Assembly: GCA_024699855.1 (NCBI GenBank)
Contig: JAMPIQ010000001.1
Coordinates: 9,300,001 to 9,364,000, forward strand
From: Aphelenchoides besseyi
Lineage: Eukaryota; Nematoda; Chromadorea; Rhabditida; Aphelenchoididae
DNA: 64,000 bases
Reading direction: 5' to 3'
In this document: positions 35,913 to 51,900 of the stretch, one piece after another
Numbering within the stretch: position 1 is the first letter of the stretch
Layout of the letters: each line of letters opens with the position of its first letter
Program-made: the position numbers and the translations under genes
The notes under the pieces: generated by a model
Database searches by the model: none
Seen by the model: the letters and a program-made list of their open reading frames with translations, nothing else
Told to the model about the DNA's origin: nothing

Positions 35913-38900
35913 CTTTCACTCACCGTTCAGCTGCTCTTTTAGTGGTCATCCTCTAGTTTTCTATGAACTCTATTAAAATCCAAACTATTCTTCTTTGTTG
36001 GTCAGTTAATCGATTGTCGGGTATATTTGTTCATTGGTTTACTTTCTTCTTCAATCCGGTTAACTTTTTCAAATGATAGGCTTAGTAACTAAGCAGCTTT
36101 TGTAAGACCCATACAATAATATTGTTTCTCTGTGGCTATTGATTGAAACGGGTTTTTTATCAAACATTCGCAATGATCTTCCATGGCTTTCATCACTCTA
36201 TTCTATTGGATTTACAAAGCATAAGTCATTCTTTCTCTTCGAACAAATACGATGGTCTTTTTGCTCATTAGTTTTCTGTCTCTCAAGTGTGCATTCTCGT
36301 CAGTTGGTTAGTTCCTTAGGGTCATTCATTTTATGTTGTACATAAATGCCAATAAGATTGTTGCAAATTTTACTGTTAGAAGACATAAATGTATTCGACT
36401 AAACTGAAATCTTTTATGCGAGCACGTCGCCTACTAAAAGTCCAGTCTTCGTTCTCTTTTCGTACACCAACGAACTCAAATGAATGCACAGGAAAATGTA
36501 TTATCGATTAAACGTTTGTTGATGTTCAAAGATTGGACGCAAGGAAAGAATGTGAACAGATTTCGTAACACTCGAAATTACGTTTAAACTTTGCATTGGA
36601 ACTTAATCGAATTAAAGGTTTACAACGAGCGATTATGATTAGGCCGTTGATGTTCCTAGTGATTCAAACGACACACATTACACTCCAACCACATGCCCGT
36701 GTTTCGCGTGTGTGATTGACGTGTCAAAATGTTTCGATCTTGCCGTTCACTTTACAACTCTTGTTGAGCTCATCCGAACAAACAAGAACGTAAAAAAACA
36801 GTTAATTTCATTTGCACTCGTTTGTTTCTTTTCCGCATAGCTGGAAAGAACTCCAGAAGAGAAGCCGACTTTTCCTCATCTGTCGTCTCATTTCCGAACT
36901 CATTGAGGAGAGAAATTTCGAAAATTGGGTGCAGCTACGAGCAGGAAAGAAGATTGGCCGTTCGACATCAACGCCACTCGTTCGCTTCGGTTTGGGCTTA
37001 AAATTGACGTGGCAATGAGGAATAGTTAAGCACCGGAAGCACAACTGCGAACGTTCATTCAATTGACACCCGCTTCCGATCAGCACGATTTTTGTGGTTG
37101 TAAACTCAACAAGTTTCATTGGACTCTGTGATCTTTTAATGCGTTCGTGGTTACCAGATTATCGCAAGTTTTGACATAAGAAACGTAAGTTCGGTTTGCA
37201 AACAAGTGAACGGATGTTGGTTCTCGATTTTGGATGCAGGAAACGTCATCCAAGAGTTTGTGTTTGCAAAAAAATGAAAATAAAACTCGTGGGTTTGTTT
37301 TCGGTTAAATCGAAAACCTTTACTTGAACTCGTAAATTTACCGTAAAGTAAACAAATCGCAAAAATATTTTCGGAGCCTACAGTTTTTGCCTACGGTTGG
37401 ACATCAACCACAGAAGTTGAACGGGGATTAGCAGCTGAGTGAGCGTGTCACTCATCAGAAAGTGAACCACCAGAAGCACCATCTGAGAAGTGCACTTACA
37501 AACCTGTTGTTTAGACCCACGAATCAACTGGACTGACTACGTAAGAAGATCAAATCAACTGCTTTAAAAGACGCAACTGACATCATTTCCTTGTCAACAT
37601 ATTGCAAAACTGCAGCTCCTTCTTCCCGGTCAATCTACCGGGCGAACAGTCGTCTTCGTCACGCTCTTCCTACTGGGATTACTAGTATGGCTAAGGTTTG
37701 TCACCGTTAAGCAAAGCCACAACTTTTAATGTCTTTGGTTGTGTCGATTCGTGCTTGCTTGTACATCTGCTTTATTCGACAGACCTCCACTTATTGCTTT
37801 TTCCATCGAATATCGACCCTAATTTGACTGCTGTAACTTTGTAAAAGGTCCTAAGGTGTGATCTCAAACCATATTCTTTTTTATGTTTTGTTTGCTTACG
37901 ATCAAAAATAGCCATTCGGTGAGGAGAGTTCTTGTATTTGCTTTCAATTAGATTTCTTGGCATCAATTTTCGACCCAAATATACGTTTCCATTGATCTCC
38001 GAGCTCTCGGAATAATTTAGAAGTTCTTCTAGTTATCATCAGATTAGAGTGTTTTGTGTCCAAATCGAGTCGAAAACCTAAACGGATGCGGAACTCGTTG
38101 TTGTCTGTGGCGTTGAAGGTGCAATCGAAACACAACGATAACAATCGCGAACAACTAAAATCGTGGGTAACCCAAAAGTTTTATCGTTTTTGTCTCGAAT
38201 TCATCTGATCATGAGCAGTAGGTGAAAACGTTAATCTCTGCGTTTTCAATAAAGTTTGTGGTCGACCAAAAACCGTTGATCCGCTTGTTCGCGGCGTAAA
38301 GAGCAAATTGGAGGATTTAAAAAAACCCTCCACCGTTCCCGATTGTACATGTAAATCACATTTGAGAACTTTTAAGAGCAATTGTTGTAACCGACTTTTA
38401 GTCATTGTGTTCTTTTAACAATCGATCATAATCAAAGCGAATTAGCACGTGGTCGCTGATCGAGTGAACAGCGACCGCCCACCACCAATCAAACCTTTTA
38501 AGCGGGAATACCGATGAGCCCGCGCGTCTGTTCACTTAACGTTCTCTAACTACGATCAGACATTTCAACACAAACCGATCACCACCACTTGTTTTCTTCT
38601 GATTGCCGTATTTCTTCATCGATTGTTTGTTTGGGAGTTGCTTGCAAATTTTATTAACACACATCACGTGGTCTTATGATCGTGAGTGCCTTAACTTCTG
38701 TTTGAAGATGACTGTTACGTAGTCTCCTCTTTACTTTTGTTTTGTACTTCCTTGCCTTCAGGTTGATCTCAAGTGTGTTTAACGATTCCAATGAGTACAA
38801 GTCAGCATTAGGGAGTTGGCGTTGTGCTCACTAGAACGTGTGAATTCTCTCCATTGACATTAAACTTTTGCTTTTCATGCAAAACGCCTCAATGTCGGTG

Positions 38901-39796
38901 AGTTCTTTGTGCAAACAGTCGTTGGATATCGACGTAGAGTTCCCGTTCGGTTTTGTCGGAATTGAAATGACAAACACGATCATTTGGCACGTTGTTCCGT
39001 TGACCAAATAAAAGACTACGCTCAGAACTGAAGTGCACGACATTTCACTGATCGTTATTGCACGATCACATGTTATTTGCTCATAGCCAATGTGCGGAAC
39101 AATGGAGACTGTGATTCTCGTCTGTCCCATTCAAACCGACAAACTTTGAGCATCAGCAACAAACTTTTCGTTTTAACTCGTTTGTTGAGTTCGTGGAAGT
39201 CGTTTAAACTTGCGCACAAACTCGAGAACAAAACACGGAATACTCGTTGAAACATTCGAATAGGCCAAGAGCCATTGACTCGCCGCGACGTGAACTCTTC
39301 GTCTTGAACTGCGATTCATGAGATTGAACGGCAAGCGTTGAATTCGAGAGCCAATCGAAGCAAAACGGCTGAGAAAAGGCGCGAATATATCAGGCGAAAT
39401 TACTCTGCGGAATTCCAACTTACTCTTTTTATTTGCTTTTGTCGTTTTGTTCAATGAATCAGACCTCTGGGCTTGTAATTGCCCATTTAATTTAAATAGC
39501 CAAAATTCTTTGAACAAACTCTCGATTCAAAGAAACCGCGTGTCTGTTCGTTCGAACTTTGCGTTCGCGTTTACCGTAGAAAAGAAGCGAACGGCTCGTT
39601 GTTTTCACTCTTCCGCGTTTTGTTGAGTCCACTTGAAAGTTCAGACTTGAAGAAGTTTGAACCTTCTCGTGTTTCTGTGCTTCAATTTGGTCTTTTGGAC
39701 GCAAAATTGATGTTCGTTTGTTAGGAGTCTAAGTCCAATTGCCGTTAATTGCTTACTAGTTCCTTAAGAATAAACTTAGTTTTTAGCTTGAACGTC
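35913..39796. other. 3.9 kb without a supported gene
   Basis: Contains the SUCO 3' UTR and the trehalase upstream region. Open frames (36812-37119 on either strand, 39173-39704 on the minus strand) are short, basic and lack splice support. A hydrophobic 27-codon stretch ending at a GT donor lies at 37610-37700 but no ATG opens it. Confidence 0.45.
37625..37642. other. perfect 6-bp hairpin
   Basis: CCCGGT at 37625-37630 pairs with ACCGGG at 37637-37642 over a 6-base loop. It is the most GC-rich short hairpin in this gene-free stretch. No function can be assigned. Confidence 0.25.
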
Positions 39797-41938
39797 ATGG
39801 CTCCCAGCGGCATGACGTTTGGCATCCACGTCTTGATTCTGACAACAACGATCGCTGTTGCACGAGAGAACAAAATTCCCGACTACTACAAAGTCAGCGA
39901 ACATTTTCCATCGGAGTTTCAAGCGTGCGACAACTCGACGGCCGGACCACGAGCTCAAATTTACTGTAGTGGTCGTCTGCTGGAAGCGGTGATGGCATTC
40001 AAACTTTTCAACGACTCTAAAACGTTTGTTGACCGTCCAATTTTGTATTATCCGGAAGAAGTCATGGAAAAATTTGAACAAACTTTCCCTACAGACGATG
40101 ATATCACTCATAGCCGGCTAATGGACTTTGTCGAAGCAAATTTTGGTCCTGAGGGTTTGGAACTTGATGAGTAAGTGAAGATAAAAAGGCCAAGGATCTA
40201 TATCTCTTAGATGTGAACTAACCGATTGGACTGAACATCCACGGAAACTGCAAATGATTCGTGATCCAAATCTTCGAAATTTCGCTTATGCTTTGAATGG
40301 CATTTGGCGTCGTCTGTGTCGTCAGATGACCAAAGAAGTTGGAGACAATCAGGAGTTCCATTCGTTGATTTACGTTCCCGAGAAGTTCATTGTGCCCGGT
40401 AAGCTCATTTTTGAATTAAATGAACTGTAAGGTTTGTAGGTGGTCGGTTTCGTGAATTTTACTATTGGTTAGTGGAAACAGACATCGTTTGAGTCGAGTC
40501 ATGATTTAGGGATACCTACTGGATCATCAAAGGACTTATTGCATCAGGTAGTCACAGTTGGACTTTCCAATTAATCTCATGTTCAGGAATGCACGATACG
40601 GTTCGAAGTATTTTGCGCAACTTCATTTACGTCGTGGAACGCCACGGAATGGTTCCCAACGGTGGTCGCATTTACTATTTGGCACGTTCACAACCACCGC
40701 TACTCACTGGAATGTTTTACGAGTACTACGAAGCGACTGGTGACATTGAGTTTGTTCGACAGAATCTGCACGTTCTGGAGAAAGAACTTGAATTCTGGGA
40801 CAAAAGAAGGACCGTCGAAGTCGAAGTAAAAGGCGAGCAGTTCACCATGTATCAGTTTCGTGCTGAATCAAATGTTCCACGACCTGAAAGCTTCCGAGAA
40901 GACGTTGAATTGGTTAAAGACGTTGAGTCGTGGGAAGAGAAATCGGTCGCGTGGAGAAATTTGGCATCAGCTGCAGGTTTGTTCTTCCTGTAGATCTGTT
41001 TCTGATTGTCGTTGATTAGAATCGGGTATGGACTTCTCCAGTCGATGGTTCAAAAATTTCACTGAGCTTTCGACCATCGACACAATTAGCATTGTCGAAG
41101 TCGATTTGAATGCATTTGTTTGCTGGAATTTTAATATCCTTTCCTACTTCTACAGTTTAGTGCCCGGTAAGTCTCTACTTACTCACAATTCCCTTTAGTT
41201 TCATTTGAAGATGCCGAAGCGAAAGAAATCGAATATAGAAATCGGTTGTTCAAATTCCGTCGCGCATTTCAAAAGGTCTTCTTCGTGGACGAAGAGGACG
41301 GTTGGTACGATTACAATCTGCGAAGTCGTAAGAACAACATCGAATTCTATCCGAGCAACGCGGTTCCACTATTCACTCGCTGCTACGACTCGTTGGATCA
41401 CTTGAAAATAGAGAGAATTTACGATCGATTTAAACGTTTCGGAGCTTTCGGATACAACAGCGGTATTCCAACGTCGATGCACAAGAACACCGGACAACAA
41501 TGGTAAGTTCACTTTTATTGCTTCGACTACATTCTTCAGGGACTTCCCAAATGCTTGGCCACCATTGCAGCACATATTCATCGAGGGATTGAGAAGGTCG
41601 GAGAGTCCACGGTTACAAGAAGAAGCTTTCAATTTGGCAAAAATGTGGACGCGTGTCAATTACAATAGTTTCAATGCTACGGGAGTGATGTGGGAGAAGT
41701 ACGACGTTGATGGATCGGCCGGTTCTGGTGGCGAGTATGCGGTTCAAGCGGGATTTGGATGGACTAACGGAGTGGTGAGTGTTGCGTACGTTTGTTTGTA
41801 CTTTAAGTTTAGATTCTTGACTTAATGGTCACGTACGGTGATCGATTTGACATCGAATCGATTCAAGCAACCGATCGAGTTATTCCGGTGATCTCCGGCA
41901 ATGTACTTAATCGTGCCAGACGTTTTGCTCGAAAATAG
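39797..41938 (+). CDS. trehalase (glycoside hydrolase family 37)
   Basis: Hydrolyses trehalose to two glucoses; in nematodes secreted or membrane-associated. Nine exons: 39797-40170, 40211-40398, 40440-40467, 40510-40547, 40587-40976, 41020-41166, 41199-41502, 41540-41774 and 41813-41938, all in phase, encoding 609 residues. A signal peptide (about 1-23) precedes IYCSGRLLEAVMAFKLFNDSKTFVDRP. Trehalase signature 1 is PGGRFREFYYWDTYW, spread over three exons; signature 2 is QWDFPNAWPPLQH; the Gly-rich motif GSAGSGGEYAVQAGFGWTNGV follows. Exons of 28 and 38 nt carry signature 1. TTAGTTTTTAG ends 10 bases before the ATG, a likely trans-splice acceptor. The C terminus is basic (RARRFARK) with no clear membrane anchor. 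Confidence 0.95.
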
Positions 41939-42895
41939 ATTGAGTAGTCAGTCGGTTAAATGCAACCAACTTCCGGCCAGATACTAACACTTTCAGCTTT
42001 ACTTTCCACTAATTTTCTTACGATTCCGAAAATCTCGTTCTTCTTCACTAGTCCATTTGCGTTCTTTTTGTCTGCTCATTATGCTTGTGCTCAATATTGT
42101 AAGGAACGATGTTCTGTTAATAACTTAATTCGGGGCTTCATAATAGGCATTATTCTTTCGATCTATACATATCGACTCGGTTTTCTGCATATTGTTTGTA
42201 ACACAAAGACATTAACTGCGCTCTGCATAAACACAATCAAATAGAAATCGAAGTAGAATACCAGCGATTGAAGAACAGTGGAGTCGATTCTATTCGATAA
42301 CACGAACGACTTTGTTTCTCAAATTTTGATGTAAACGAAGGTTTCTGTTATTGGTGTAAAATCACCCTTTCACTCTTTTTGTAGATTACGAGAATCCAAA
42401 GTTCGGATATCTTTTATGTACAAACTTTTGAAAAGATGGCAATTTGGAAATGATGAAAGAATATGATCGTTTTCAAAATAGAGATTAAATGGCAACTATA
42501 AATGTCGAGAAGAGTACGCGTTTGCTGAGGAACAAGAAAGTAGTCGAGATTTTTGATAGGACATACGGTCAATAGACTAGATCATTAGGAAAAAGTTAGT
42601 TGAAAACAAAAACCGTAATCTCATAGACGTGAAGATTGTGCAAAACCTTATTGTTATAACCGAAGAGTTCAATTGAGCATTTTAAGGATTAAGAGGCTGT
42701 GGGGTTTTGGAAACAGTTGATTATTGGATACAAAATGTAAAACCGGTGCTAACAGATAAGCAAGATAATTATTAGGCAATTAAAACTGATTTCATTAGAG
42801 TTTTAGGAGCGCGAAATAGCTCTTGCACCAAAATTAAGGAATTGGTATCGTTTGCGTCTAAACAAATTAGTAAGTGCTGAGAAGATGATAATTGT
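41939..42895. other. intergenic, trehalase and TTBK 3' ends
   Basis: About 960 bp between convergent genes. An open frame at 41960-42244 is hydrophobic and Phe-rich but lies in trehalase 3' sequence with no sign of selection. The remainder is AT-rich and closed in all frames. Confidence 0.4.
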
Positions 42896-45958
<3,063 letters not shown>

Positions 45959-48900
45959 TGAAATTTGTAAGAAAGACTGTAAATAGAATTGAGTTTAGAA
46001 ATCGAAAATATCACGAAACATTGGAACACGCTCCCGCGAAATCAACCAAACAAACGGGGATTAGAAGTTCGAATTCGGTCGCTAACTCCACTTGTCGATT
46101 TGAAGTCGATTGCCGACCGTCGTAACCTCGAAACAAAAGACTGTTGAGTAAAAAACAATCAACTTTCGAGTTCTTTCCGGACCAACAATCAACATGAATT
46201 ATGGGAGGTCGGCTCGAAATGGAGAAACTCACGCAAACAAAACCGACAGCAAAAGTCGCCGGAGGTCAAAGCGGATGGGCCAAACAATCAAAAGAAAAGA
46301 CTTTTTTCTGACATTCAATGAACCCTCCGAGCTATTGGCCAAAGTGAAGAGATTAACGGAAACGCGAGAAGTTTTAGCGGCTTTTCGGTCTTCCGATTTT
46401 TTGCCGTTGTCTTCGCGTCTTGATGTCAACCGACGATAATCGGGAACGTCAGCGAAAAATCTTTTTCTTTTCATGACGTTTGAATAACTCGACAGATAAG
46501 CGGACACTGGAAAACGTTCAAACATTGAAATCTATTAGACGGAATGTAAATTCCCGGCCATTCGAAGACGTGAGTTTTGTTTATCCTGAAATTCAACTCC
46601 CTATGACGGAAATATAATAATCGAGCTTTGAGATGAGTTACAATGCTTGCAATGAGACTACAACTACAAGAGCAAACATACTCAACCTTGTTTCACGATG
46701 AACATTCCAATCGACTGAAATGTGGAAACCCGTTTAACGTTCGAAACGTGTTCTCCCGCAAAACGACTTTGTGTTCTCGAAATTCCGAACGCTTCAATGC
46801 ACTCAATCGACCTTTTCGGTCATGAAATGACATCAAACTTCGCAATGAATCTTCGAAGCCAACTGATCGTACGTGCCAAAAGGAAATTAACACTCGAGAA
46901 TCGTATTGTGTTTGCAGGTCGAGACAAAACGTCCTTTGAGGCCAACGGAATGGACAAATTAGTGGAAAAACATTCGGCTCTTGGATGTTTCATACTTTCG
47001 GCTCGTGACCGACTATCCGCGGCCTTTGATTTTGCAAGATTTCAAACAGTGAGAACAAATTCACAGACAAAAACTTTTGGGGTCATGGGAAAAAGGAAAT
47101 TTGCCAATTCAAATCGAGAAGTTAAAACGAAAACCAATTCCCACGATGTAGCGCCAATCAACTCGGACGCTGATGCAATTTCGAACGACAATTCCGCTCT
47201 TCCGTTGAATCAACGCTCAAATTCAGATGTTTTCGACGAAAAAACGATGGTAACCAACGGACTGCTACGGCGAGCTCAATGATCGCTTTGCGTGTTTCGG
47301 ATACCGATTTGGAAAGCATGGCGACTGTTCGTGAACAACACGAATTGAATTCGCGTCATGAGTTGAACCCGAGTTAACGAACAGACACACGAAATCGCTC
47401 AAATCGGCTCCTTGACACTTCGAGAAGCAGTTGATGTCAATTCTTGACGCAAATACGAATCGGATTGGTGAAAACAAGTGGACGATTGGGTGCGTGTATA
47501 CGACGAATAAACAATCCGAACGTTCACTGCAAAGTATATGGTCTAAAAATAGAGTTACAACTAAATTGCCAACTTCAAAAGTCAGAGATGAACAATCCAG
47601 ACAACAAAACTCATCAGTCGACCGGGAATCCAATTTGCATTCTACAGTAATTGACTAACTAAAGACTATGTTTAGGGTCTTCGACGCCAGAAGCGAAAGT
47701 CTCAATTAAAAGGAGTCTCGCATGCTCTTTGTAGTTATTAGAATCTTCATTTGTTTTGATCAAACAGCAGAAAATACGTGCAATATTTTCATCGGATTTT
47801 GTAGAAAATTAGTTTCCACAGAGACGAGGAACAAGCGAAAAGCGAACCCGAGAGTCGGTCAATTTGCTTTAGCACACCACCCAGTTGATTGAATTTGTGC
47901 CCAATTGGTCAGCTCAAAACAACGATCTCGGTCGCAACAATTAACAGCTCGTCAATTCACGAAACAAATGTCCATTTCGATAAGTATTCGAAACCCACGC
48001 TTCGCGAGACAAAAACACCCGAAGACACGTAGCCGTAGAGTTCCCAATACACTTCGCACATTTCTCGTCTTTTAAAGCGGTGCAAAGACGGAAGATGTCC
48101 GAATCCGAAGGAAACGTTGGACAAAGCGGATGCTAATTTTAGATGAAGAAGAGAGACGACAAGTGGGTCAACGTTTCTACTTGGTCTTCAGAACTCTTGT
48201 GCCGTTTATCCGAGAGTTAACCAGCAAAAGAACGTTCAAATGGTTTTTGACCAAAAAGATAACCATATCCGCTCTTTCAAAACAAATCGGTTGCCATGAC
48301 ACGGAGGTTTGTATTTCGATCAAAAATCACGACAATCTAGTTCTCGATTTTGCAGGAACAAAAGGGATTTAACGACAACTTTAAATCGTTTCTTTTTGTG
48401 GTTCAGTTGGATAAGTTCCGAATTAGACTCGCGCCTTCGTCTTCAACTTCACAAACGCGAATTTGGTATTCGTCTCATTTATGTAATTGAAATGACGTGC
48501 TCATCCGAGTTACTTATTCAACCAGCCTTCATAAGCAGCTTGCAGGATCTGTGTATGCGATTTACGCGGCTACTACAAAATCATTGACTTGTTCAGGAAC
48601 TCACATGTGGAACTCCAGAGGCCAACGAGCGTCATTTCTTTTTGTTTTTGTGGTTTGTAAACAAAAACTCCTGAAAACTTAAATAACAATTGACCTTTAA
48701 AATAAAGCACGAGCTTCAAATCGTCGAGTACGTTGAATGAGTTAACAGTTCTTTTCAGGTTTAAAGGTTCAAAAACAAGAAGTTCAGAAGTAAAAAAAAA
48801 GTTGCAACTTTTCTACAGAAACTGACCGTCAGACAAAAACAAGTGTTTTTTCCTCACGAATCAAGAAGTTCGTAAAAAAGAAGGGCGTGAAGCTTTTTAG

Positions 48901-51900
48901 AATTGCAAATGAGCTCAGAAAATGGAATTGTAGTCTCGGAACTCGCTCCTAGACGTCAGAACAACATAAATTACGCAATTGGATTAAAAACAAGAATCTC
49001 AATGGTTCAACGAATAAACAACGGCCATGGAAACAACAAGTGGCCACGTTCACACTTTCTGAACTCAAAAAAGTAATTTGACCCCACTGACAGCCAAACT
49101 CATCCGCCCGTATCCTTTCTGTACAGCAATCAATCACCGTTGTTCGGAACTTCAGAACAACTGAACTCCTGGACAAATTCAGGTGCTCGTAGACGAGACG
49201 TTTTTTGATCATCCCAATCGACTTGCAGTTATGAATGAAAAGAACAAGTGAACGTCTATTCGAGAGCTCAACGAAAGAATCCCACCAGGAAGTAGTGAGT
49301 AAGAGTTGCAAAAGTACTCTTTTTTACATGATGAATAACAGACAGCCAATCTCATCCTTAGAAGCTGTAGTCTAATCTTCTCGATACGCTAATCAAAACA
49401 AGCCACTTGTTTGATGGACTTTCAATTAACACACAACTAAATAGCCACTACACGTAATCTCGGGAGTTTAGCAACATCGTGCGGGTAAATTCAAGTGTGG
49501 TTGTTGTTTTTCCTCATCAGGAATCTCAGGATCGAAAATGAGAAGGCGAATCGATTTTCGGCTCATTCCTGCCGCCAGTGTTGTTCATTGATCCAAAACG
49601 ACAAGTCCAAGGGCGTCAGCTGAGCAGCCGCCATTAGAGCTAAATTCGACGCCCTCGAGCGACGCCATCATTTTACAGCCCTTGAGTTTGGCCATCAAGC
49701 GGCGCTGACGAGATCAAGAGAAAGCGCGGTCTGATTGCCATTCGACGGGTCGCAAGTCGGAGTTCGAAGGCGGCAAATTAAAAAAGTGAAACCGTTGAAG
49801 AAGGGACAAATGAGAAAAATGCCAATGCAACGCGTGAAACAAGTGTGTCGAACTGCTGAAGAGCATTTGACTTGGGTGGAATCAGAAGTCGAAAAATACC
49901 AATAAAACCGGACATTAGTGTGTTTATTTTCGACCTCTGAAAACGGTTGATCGATTGAAAAAGTGGAGGAGGTCGGATTTGCAATCAGATGTAATACCTT
50001 AACAAAAGTTTCCATTAAAAAAGGTTTTTTCAGTTCGTAATAATCGCCGTGTTATGCGACAACTGGCCACTTTAAGCGAAAATGACCAAGTGCTTTTGAG
50101 CCGCAAAGTACCGAGCGCTGAGGACGAATGCCACCGTTTGGACACTATGAACTTGGACTCCGCTGCAAATGACCGACAATCGAATTTGACAGGTCCTTTT
50201 GTTTCGAAAGTTATGAATCGAGAAGACATCGACAAGACGAATGTTTTTTACTGAGCAAAGGGCATTTCAAGTGTTCGAAGAGGGTGTTTTATTGGGCGAA
50301 AAAATAGCTGGGAATTAGGAATCTAAACAATCGAAACTACCGACTGGTCATTTCGACTGGTACGAAACGACTCTCCGCCCCACAAAACCAGTGGTGATAA
50401 TTGGGCCCATGTAACAACAGGACTGAAGATAAAGGAACGAGAAGACCAATTGGCCGTCCATTGCACGCAATAATCCGCGAGAATATTGAACGTAATACGA
50501 ATGTAATTAACAAGACGATTACCGTAAAATCATGTGATTCGAACTGGAGAACACGTTTCGAAGTCCCGTACCAATTGGATTGGCTATTACGCGAAGTGGA
50601 ATTTGATGGCATGTCGCAGAGCTAATCCTTTTTATGTGAACGATCAGTTCAGATTAACTGTTCTGACGCAATTTCCACAAACTGTCGTTATTCCGAGACA
50701 TTACGTGGTTTTGCTTAGTCGGAACAAAACTCACCGGCCGCAAAAACCACAGGACCATTACGTGGCACATTTAAAATGCTTTTGGATTGTCAAGTTAGAG
50801 TGTAAGATCTACGTATTGTTTCGTGAATCTATCGACGTCAATTAGCAAACAACCAAAATGTCGCGCCGATCGATGTTGTTTACCTTTCGTGTTCGGTCAA
50901 TTAAAATGCAATTAGTTTTGGGAATTAATCTTCGTGTTTATAATGAGAGCTTTGCGAATGAAGATTGCTGAGAAGAAAGCTCAAAACTTTGTCGGATTAA
51001 GAAGATAAGCACGTTGCGGGAATTCCAAAGATCAAAGGTGTTAATCATGTCTATTAGAAGTACAAAACGTTTTGAAAATAACCAACGTACCGGCAACAGG
51101 AACTCGTTCACGCACCTACGAACACTCGTCGCCGTGAACTCCAACGAAATTCGATCGTTTCCGTCAGAAAGTTCAAATCAGTTTGCAAAAGTCGATCAGT
51201 TCAACTCGCACTTGAATTTTGTTCTTGTTCCCGTCGAAGGTAGGAATATTAATCAAAGATCAACAAGGTGAGAAAAAACGTTCACGTTTAAAGTCCTGAG
51301 AAAACACCACTGCTACAATCCGATGACCATTGGAGAACAAAGGTCAAAAGCGTTTTACAGGTATTCATAATGTCTTTGCGAGTTTAATTCAAAACAAAAT
51401 CGTCACTTCTTTGCGGATCTTCTCTTCGTGTATTAACTCAAAGGGGAGAAGTCGGGGAACAAAAGAGAACGTCCGGACGTGTCGACTGAGTAAGTATAAT
51501 AGTTGGGTTGGTACTGCCATGAGAGCGGAAATCTGCAGAGTGGCCGTTGAGATGAAACGAATCCCGCTCTACCTACTGGACATTTTGATTGGCGGTAAAA
51601 ATGGACGAATGATACACGTTCGTTTTGCGAAAGTGAGCCGATTACTTACAAATCGGATGTTCAAAAGTTCAAAAGATCACGACCAAGATGCACGCTACAA
51701 ATGATACTTTCAAAACAAATGAGCAGTATGTTCGTTTGGATGATGATCTTTAAAACGACAACGTTTTAAGACAAAACAATACTCGTTGGTCATAAGGAAA
51801 TCGAGACAAAGATCCTGCAATATTCACACGAGTGGACATTCAAATGCGTGACTGAAGAAGAGCGGCACATGAGAAAAACGAGACCAAGTGCCCAAAACTC

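Noticed and set aside
37561..37700. Hydrophobic stretch ending at a GT donor, resembling a signal-anchor exon
   Set aside because: No ATG opens the frame and no downstream exon with matching phase was found; the trehalase already has its own signal peptide.
46797..47282. Long plus-strand open frame in the gene-poor tract
   Set aside because: Basic, low-information peptide with no domain, no splice sites and no partner exons; treated as chance.
48130..48372. 80-codon frame preceded by a TTTTAG
   Set aside because: The acceptor fits a different frame from the readable one and no upstream exon joins it.
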